A program made the position numbers and the translations under genes. Positions 4,916-7,387 of a stretch of DNA of 7,387 nucleotides are shown here, piece after piece. This DNA is from Microcaldota archaeon (GTDB lineage Archaea > Micrarchaeota > Micrarchaeia > Micrarchaeales > Micrarchaeaceae): assembly GCA_028867845.1 (NCBI GenBank), contig JAGWFU010000024.1, positions 1 to 7,387 on the forward strand. The letters are read 5' to 3'. The notes under the pieces were generated by a model. The model ran no database searches, was not told the DNA's origin, and was given only the letters and a program-made list of their open reading frames with translations. Each line of letters begins with the position of its first letter. The first letter of the stretch is position 1.

Positions 4916-4937
4916 GTGCATGGCAAGCGCCATGCAC
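4916..4937 (+). terminator. Terminator-like hairpin after the histone-like gene (copy 2)
   Basis: GTGCATGGC (4916-4924) pairs perfectly with GCCATGCAC (4929-4937), 9 bp, loop AAGC. It begins 13 bp after the TAG stop and is followed by a T-rich run (ATTTCTTTCTT). It shares GCATGGCAA...GCCATGC with the hairpin at 4362-4386. Confidence 0.5.
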
Positions 4938-4969
4938 ATTTCTTTCTTATCCTCAGGCGTTTGACAACT

Positions 4970-4977
4970 TTTATAAA
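4970..4977 (+). promoter_or_regulatory. TATA box of tRNA-Gly
   Basis: TTTATAAA centred 29-30 bp before the tRNA 5' end at 5003, the standard archaeal tRNA promoter spacing. Confidence 0.7.
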
Positions 4978-5002
4978 CGTGTTCTACCTATAATCCCATA
5001 AT

Positions 5003-5075
5003 GCGATTGTAGTCTAGCCTGGTAGGACTTCAGCCTTCCAAGCTGAAAGCCCGGGTTCAAATCCCGGCGATCGCA
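5003..5075 (+). tRNA. tRNA-Gly(TCC)
   Basis: Reads GGA (and by wobble GGG) codons. Acceptor GCGATTG/CGATCGC (5003-5009/5068-5074, one T-G pair), discriminator A at 5075, CCA not encoded. D stem GTC/GAC (5012-5014/5026-5028). Anticodon stem TCAGC/GCTGA (5030-5034/5042-5046) with loop CTTCCAA, anticodon TCC at 5037-5039. Variable loop AAGC. T stem CCGGG/CCCGG with loop TTCAAAT (5056-5062). No intron. It ends 8 bp from the stop codon of the convergent Pelota gene. Confidence 0.97.
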
Positions 5076-5083
5076 CCTTACGC

Positions 5084-6115
5084 TTAATTCTGAACGCTCG
5101 CTATGTCCTTGAAGCCGTTGAGCTGCGTTCCCACTTCGTCTATCGAGTTGAACACCTCTATCCTGAGTCCGTTCTCCTCCGCCTTCGTGAGCAGCTGCTG
5201 TATCTTCTGGTCGCCGAGCACGCTGTCGTTGACAAGGATCATGCTTGCCTCCATGTTCTCCACTGCCGCTGACACATTGTCTACTCCATACTTCGACCTT
5301 CCTGTGCTGAGGTTTGTGAGGAACTCCTCCATGAGCGAGAACTCCATCCTTATCCTCTCCCTGTCCAATATCTTCGCCACCTTCTCTCCGCGTATGAGCT
5401 CGTATATGCCGGACCGCTCGGCGTAGCTTACGCTCTCGAAGATGAGGGTCTTCCCCATCTTCTTCGTTATTCCGCTCTCCTCGCCGTGCTTCTTTATGTC
5501 CTCCTTCGTGAAGCCCGGCCCGGCTATTATTATCGTGTCTACGTTCATGTTCGCCGCCATCGCGAGTATGTTCTCGAAGTACTTCTTCTGGTACTCGGCG
5601 AACTCCTTTTGCGTCTGCCTCTTGCTCGTCCTGCTGTAGATCTCGTTCTTGAACTCCACACCGTAACCGAGCAGGTAAGCAGGTAGCGCCTTCTCGTCGT
5701 CCGCAACTATCAGGCCAAGCCTGGGCTTCTTCGAGTCCGAGACCGCGTTCTTCACCACGCCGACTATGTAGTCCTTCCAGACGGACTTCTGTATCTCTAA
5801 GATGTCGCCCGGGGCTATGTTGAGTGTGTGATAACTTTTGAGCTTCACGAACTCTATCGGCCTTCCGTCCAGTATCTTGCCCATTATCCTGAGCCTGGTG
5901 GCGTCCTTGTCCAGCTCTGTCTTCTCCACCTCCAAGGTTATCACCACCTTCTTCAACTCCCCCTCGTCGCCCTCGCTTGGCTTGAACTTCCTCTCGCTCT
6001 CCGACTTCACTATGTCGTTCGGGAAGATTATCCTCTGCACCGACCACAGGTCGTCAAGCGTGTCAACTCGAACCTTCATCACTCCTACGTCCTCGTAGAA
6101 CCTGATTATCTTCAT
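5084..6115 (-). CDS. pelA: mRNA surveillance protein Pelota (Dom34 homologue)
   Basis: eRF1-related factor that, with aEF1-alpha and ABCE1, recognises stalled ribosomes in the A site and drives their dissociation (no-go/nonstop rescue). 343 aa from ATG 6115. An ATG at 6121 adds two residues, but GGAG abuts it directly and lies 6 nt before 6115, and the family normally begins MKII. The N-terminal Sm-like domain (about 1-130) carries DDLW (21-24) and YHTLNIAPG (95-103). The central domain (about 131-250) has RLGLIVADD and IIIAGPGFTKEDI (195-207). The C-terminal eL30e-like domain includes SKYGVDNVSAAVENMEAS and ILVNDSVL. Length and order match archaeal Pelota. It lacks the GGQ motif, as expected. 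It is tail-to-tail with tRNA-Gly and head-to-head with the ThyX-like gene. Confidence 0.95.
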   Translation of the reverse strand: MKIIRFYEDVGVMKVRVDTLDDLWSVQRIIFPNDIVKSESERKFKPSEGDEGELKKVVITLEVEKTELDKDATRLRIMGKILDGRPIEFVKLKSYHTLNIAPGDILEIQKSVWKDYIVGVVKNAVSDSKKPRLGLIVADDEKALPAYLLGYGVEFKNEIYSRTSKRQTQKEFAEYQKKYFENILAMAANMNVDTIIIAGPGFTKEDIKKHGEESGITKKMGKTLIFESVSYAERSGIYELIRGEKVAKILDRERIRMEFSLMEEFLTNLSTGRSKYGVDNVSAAVENMEASMILVNDSVLGDQKIQQLLTKAEENGLRIEVFNSIDEVGTQLNGFKDIASVQN

Positions 6116-6159
6116 CTGCATCTCCGTTGCAGCGGCAACAATATGATTCTGTCAATAGG

Positions 6160-6168
6160 CTTTATAAC
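6160..6168. promoter_or_regulatory. TATA element in the Pelota/ThyX-like divergent gap
   Basis: CTTTATAAC on the plus strand; the minus strand reads GTTATAAAG. It lies about 48 bp before the ThyX-like ATG and about 49 bp before the Pelota ATG. It is the only strong TATA in the 97-bp gap and may serve both genes. Confidence 0.5.
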
Positions 6169-6212
6169 CCTGCCATCGTATTATTACCGTACTATTTTCA
6201 TCGGGGTCTAGC

Positions 6213-7387
6213 ATGGGGGTAAGCTACGTCTTTAGGGCTCACGAGGATGACAGCGGAGTAGCTGTGGAGGAGTTCACCGACGAGGAGGCAAGGATCCTAG
6301 AGCCAAGCATAACCAACGTCACTGACAACGTATTCGCGTGGAAGCTCTCGCCAGACCTGACGCCAGAGCAGGCGGGTGCCCTTCTGTCCAGGTACAGCAG
6401 GACCTCGCTAACTAGCAAGAGGCTCTTCCTGAAGGAGTTCTACCCGAACAAGGAGAGGGGAAGGGAGTTCTTCGATGCCTGGCTGGTCGACTACGGCGAC
6501 GACTCGATACAGGAGATGGCCGGCGGGCTTCCTGTCTCGTGCGAGTTCGTATCCAACCTCGCGGTGAAGGACATAGAGGACTGCAGGCTCGGCTCCTTCA
6601 TAGAGAAGTCCACAAGGTACGTTGCGTTCGACAAGAAGATGCCGAACAACGAGTTCATGTTCTACAAGGACAAGGAGATACTCGAATCGAGATACGGGGA
6701 CGACTACCTCAAGCTGATGAACGGGCTGTTCACATCGTACTCGGGCCACATGGATGCGATGTCCAAGTACATAAAGGAGACAAACCCAATCGACAGCATA
6801 AGCTTCAGGCTGGGGGACAGGCTCGTCAAGATATCTGAGATGAGGGGCGGCCTCGACAACATGACAGGCGTCACCGAGGCCGACCTGCTGAAGGCGTACG
6901 ACAACTCGATAAAGGCCAACGCGCTCGACTTTCTGCGCGACTACCTCCCGATGTCGCTGCTCACCCATGTCGGGATGAGCATGGGGTCAAGGTCGTACGA
7001 GAACATGCTCAACAAGATGATGGCATCCCCGCTTAGGGAGTCGAGATGGATAGCCACACGGATAACGGGAGAGCTAACAAAGGTCGTGCCCTCGCTGGTG
7101 AAGAGGGTGAGCGACAGCCACGGCAAGGGGATGCAGCAGTTCATGAGCGATAAGACAAGCAGCACCATGAAGCTGGTTGATGGACTTACAAATGGTGTGG
7201 TATCGAAAGGCGAAGAGGTCAGCATAGACTACTACAGCGGCATGGGCTCTGGAGACCCCGACACATTCGCCCAGAAGAGCATCGCTGCCGCGGTCCTCTA
7301 CAGGTTCTCGCACGGGCTCAGCATGGCGGACGCGATGAAGATGGCGGAGGGAATGAAGGCGGATCAGAGGAAGAGCCTGATAGCCAC
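6213..7387 (+). CDS. Long ThyX-like (FAD-dependent thymidylate synthase family) protein, C-terminus outside window
   Basis: 391 residues visible from ATG 6213, preceded by GGGGT (6203-6207); no stop before the edge. It belongs to the long (about 500-aa) ThyX-related family that begins with a LEP-x-I/V-TN block (29-35) and SRYSRTS (59-65), then YGDDSIQEMAG (94-104). In the ThyX signature region it reads EDCRLGSFIEKSTRYV (122-137). Against the RHRX7S motif of ThyX, the last Arg (R125) and Ser (S133) are kept but the first Arg-His are Asp-Cys. The second half (SLLTHVGMSMGSRSYENML and onward) fits the second ThyX-like repeat of this family. Genuine thymidylate synthesis from dUMP is doubtful; the family's role is not established to my knowledge. 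It is divergent from Pelota. Confidence 0.85.
   Translation, partial: MGVSYVFRAHEDDSGVAVEEFTDEEARILEPSITNVTDNVFAWKLSPDLTPEQAGALLSRYSRTSLTSKRLFLKEFYPNKERGREFFDAWLVDYGDDSIQEMAGGLPVSCEFVSNLAVKDIEDCRLGSFIEKSTRYVAFDKKMPNNEFMFYKDKEILESRYGDDYLKLMNGLFTSYSGHMDAMSKYIKETNPIDSISFRLGDRLVKISEMRGGLDNMTGVTEADLLKAYDNSIKANALDFLRDYLPMSLLTHVGMSMGSRSYENMLNKMMASPLRESRWIATRITGELTKVVPSLVKRVSDSHGKGMQQFMSDKTSSTMKLVDGLTNGVVSKGEEVSIDYYSGMGSGDPDTFAQKSIAAAVLYRFSHGLSMADAMKMAEGMKADQRKSLIA

Noticed and set aside
4971..6047. Long minus-strand ORF of 358 aa overlapping Pelota
   Set aside because: Out-of-frame shadow of Pelota with a biased Arg/Glu/Gly/His composition, and it also crosses the tRNA-Gly gene.

Overview
The window is archaeal, and most likely from a small-genome DPANN-type lineage such as Micrarchaeota (lineage is inference). 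The archaeal signs are TATA boxes about 25-30 bp upstream of gene starts, Shine-Dalgarno sites of the GGTGA/GAGGT kind, a Pelota (aPelota) gene, a eukaryote/archaeal-type tyrosyl-tRNA synthetase, tRNA genes without encoded CCA, and a tRNA-Leu interrupted in its T-loop by a 16-nt intron with bulge-helix-bulge geometry. Coding regions are GC-rich with much ATA and AGG. Intergenic stretches are clearly AT-richer.

Layout. 1-881 (-): tyrosyl-tRNA synthetase, cut by the window edge. 882-1100: regulatory DNA with several TATA-like boxes. 1101-1201 (+): intron-containing tRNA-Leu(CAA), followed 28 bp later by a C39-peptidase-like protein (1230-1910) whose catalytic Cys position is Ser. 2001-2378 (-): small protein with four CxxC pairs. 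2655-3938 (-): tandem Lrp/AsnC-like regulator with a transposase-like N-terminal segment; an ATG-initiated 21-codon stretch in the same frame lies upstream (3972-4037), separated from it by a TAA. 4038-4614: an AT-rich gene-poor stretch with inverted repeats, a possible 34-aa acidic ORF (-) and the promoter of the next gene. 4615-4902 (+): small basic protein, a candidate histone-fold protein with an Arg-rich tail, followed by a terminator-like hairpin. 5003-5075 (+): tRNA-Gly(TCC). 5084-6115 (-): Pelota, tail-to-tail with the tRNA. 6213-7387 (+): long ThyX-like protein, divergent from Pelota and cut by the window edge.

The theme is translation and its quality control (TyrRS, two tRNAs, Pelota), mixed with DNA-binding or regulatory proteins (Lrp-like regulator, Zn protein, histone-like protein). 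I see no CRISPR array, no complete insertion sequence and no obvious defence system. The points most worth a second look are the in-frame stop at the head of the regulator, the T-loop intron, the histone-like protein with a basic tail, the Cys-less C39-like protein, and a hairpin that recurs after two stop codons.
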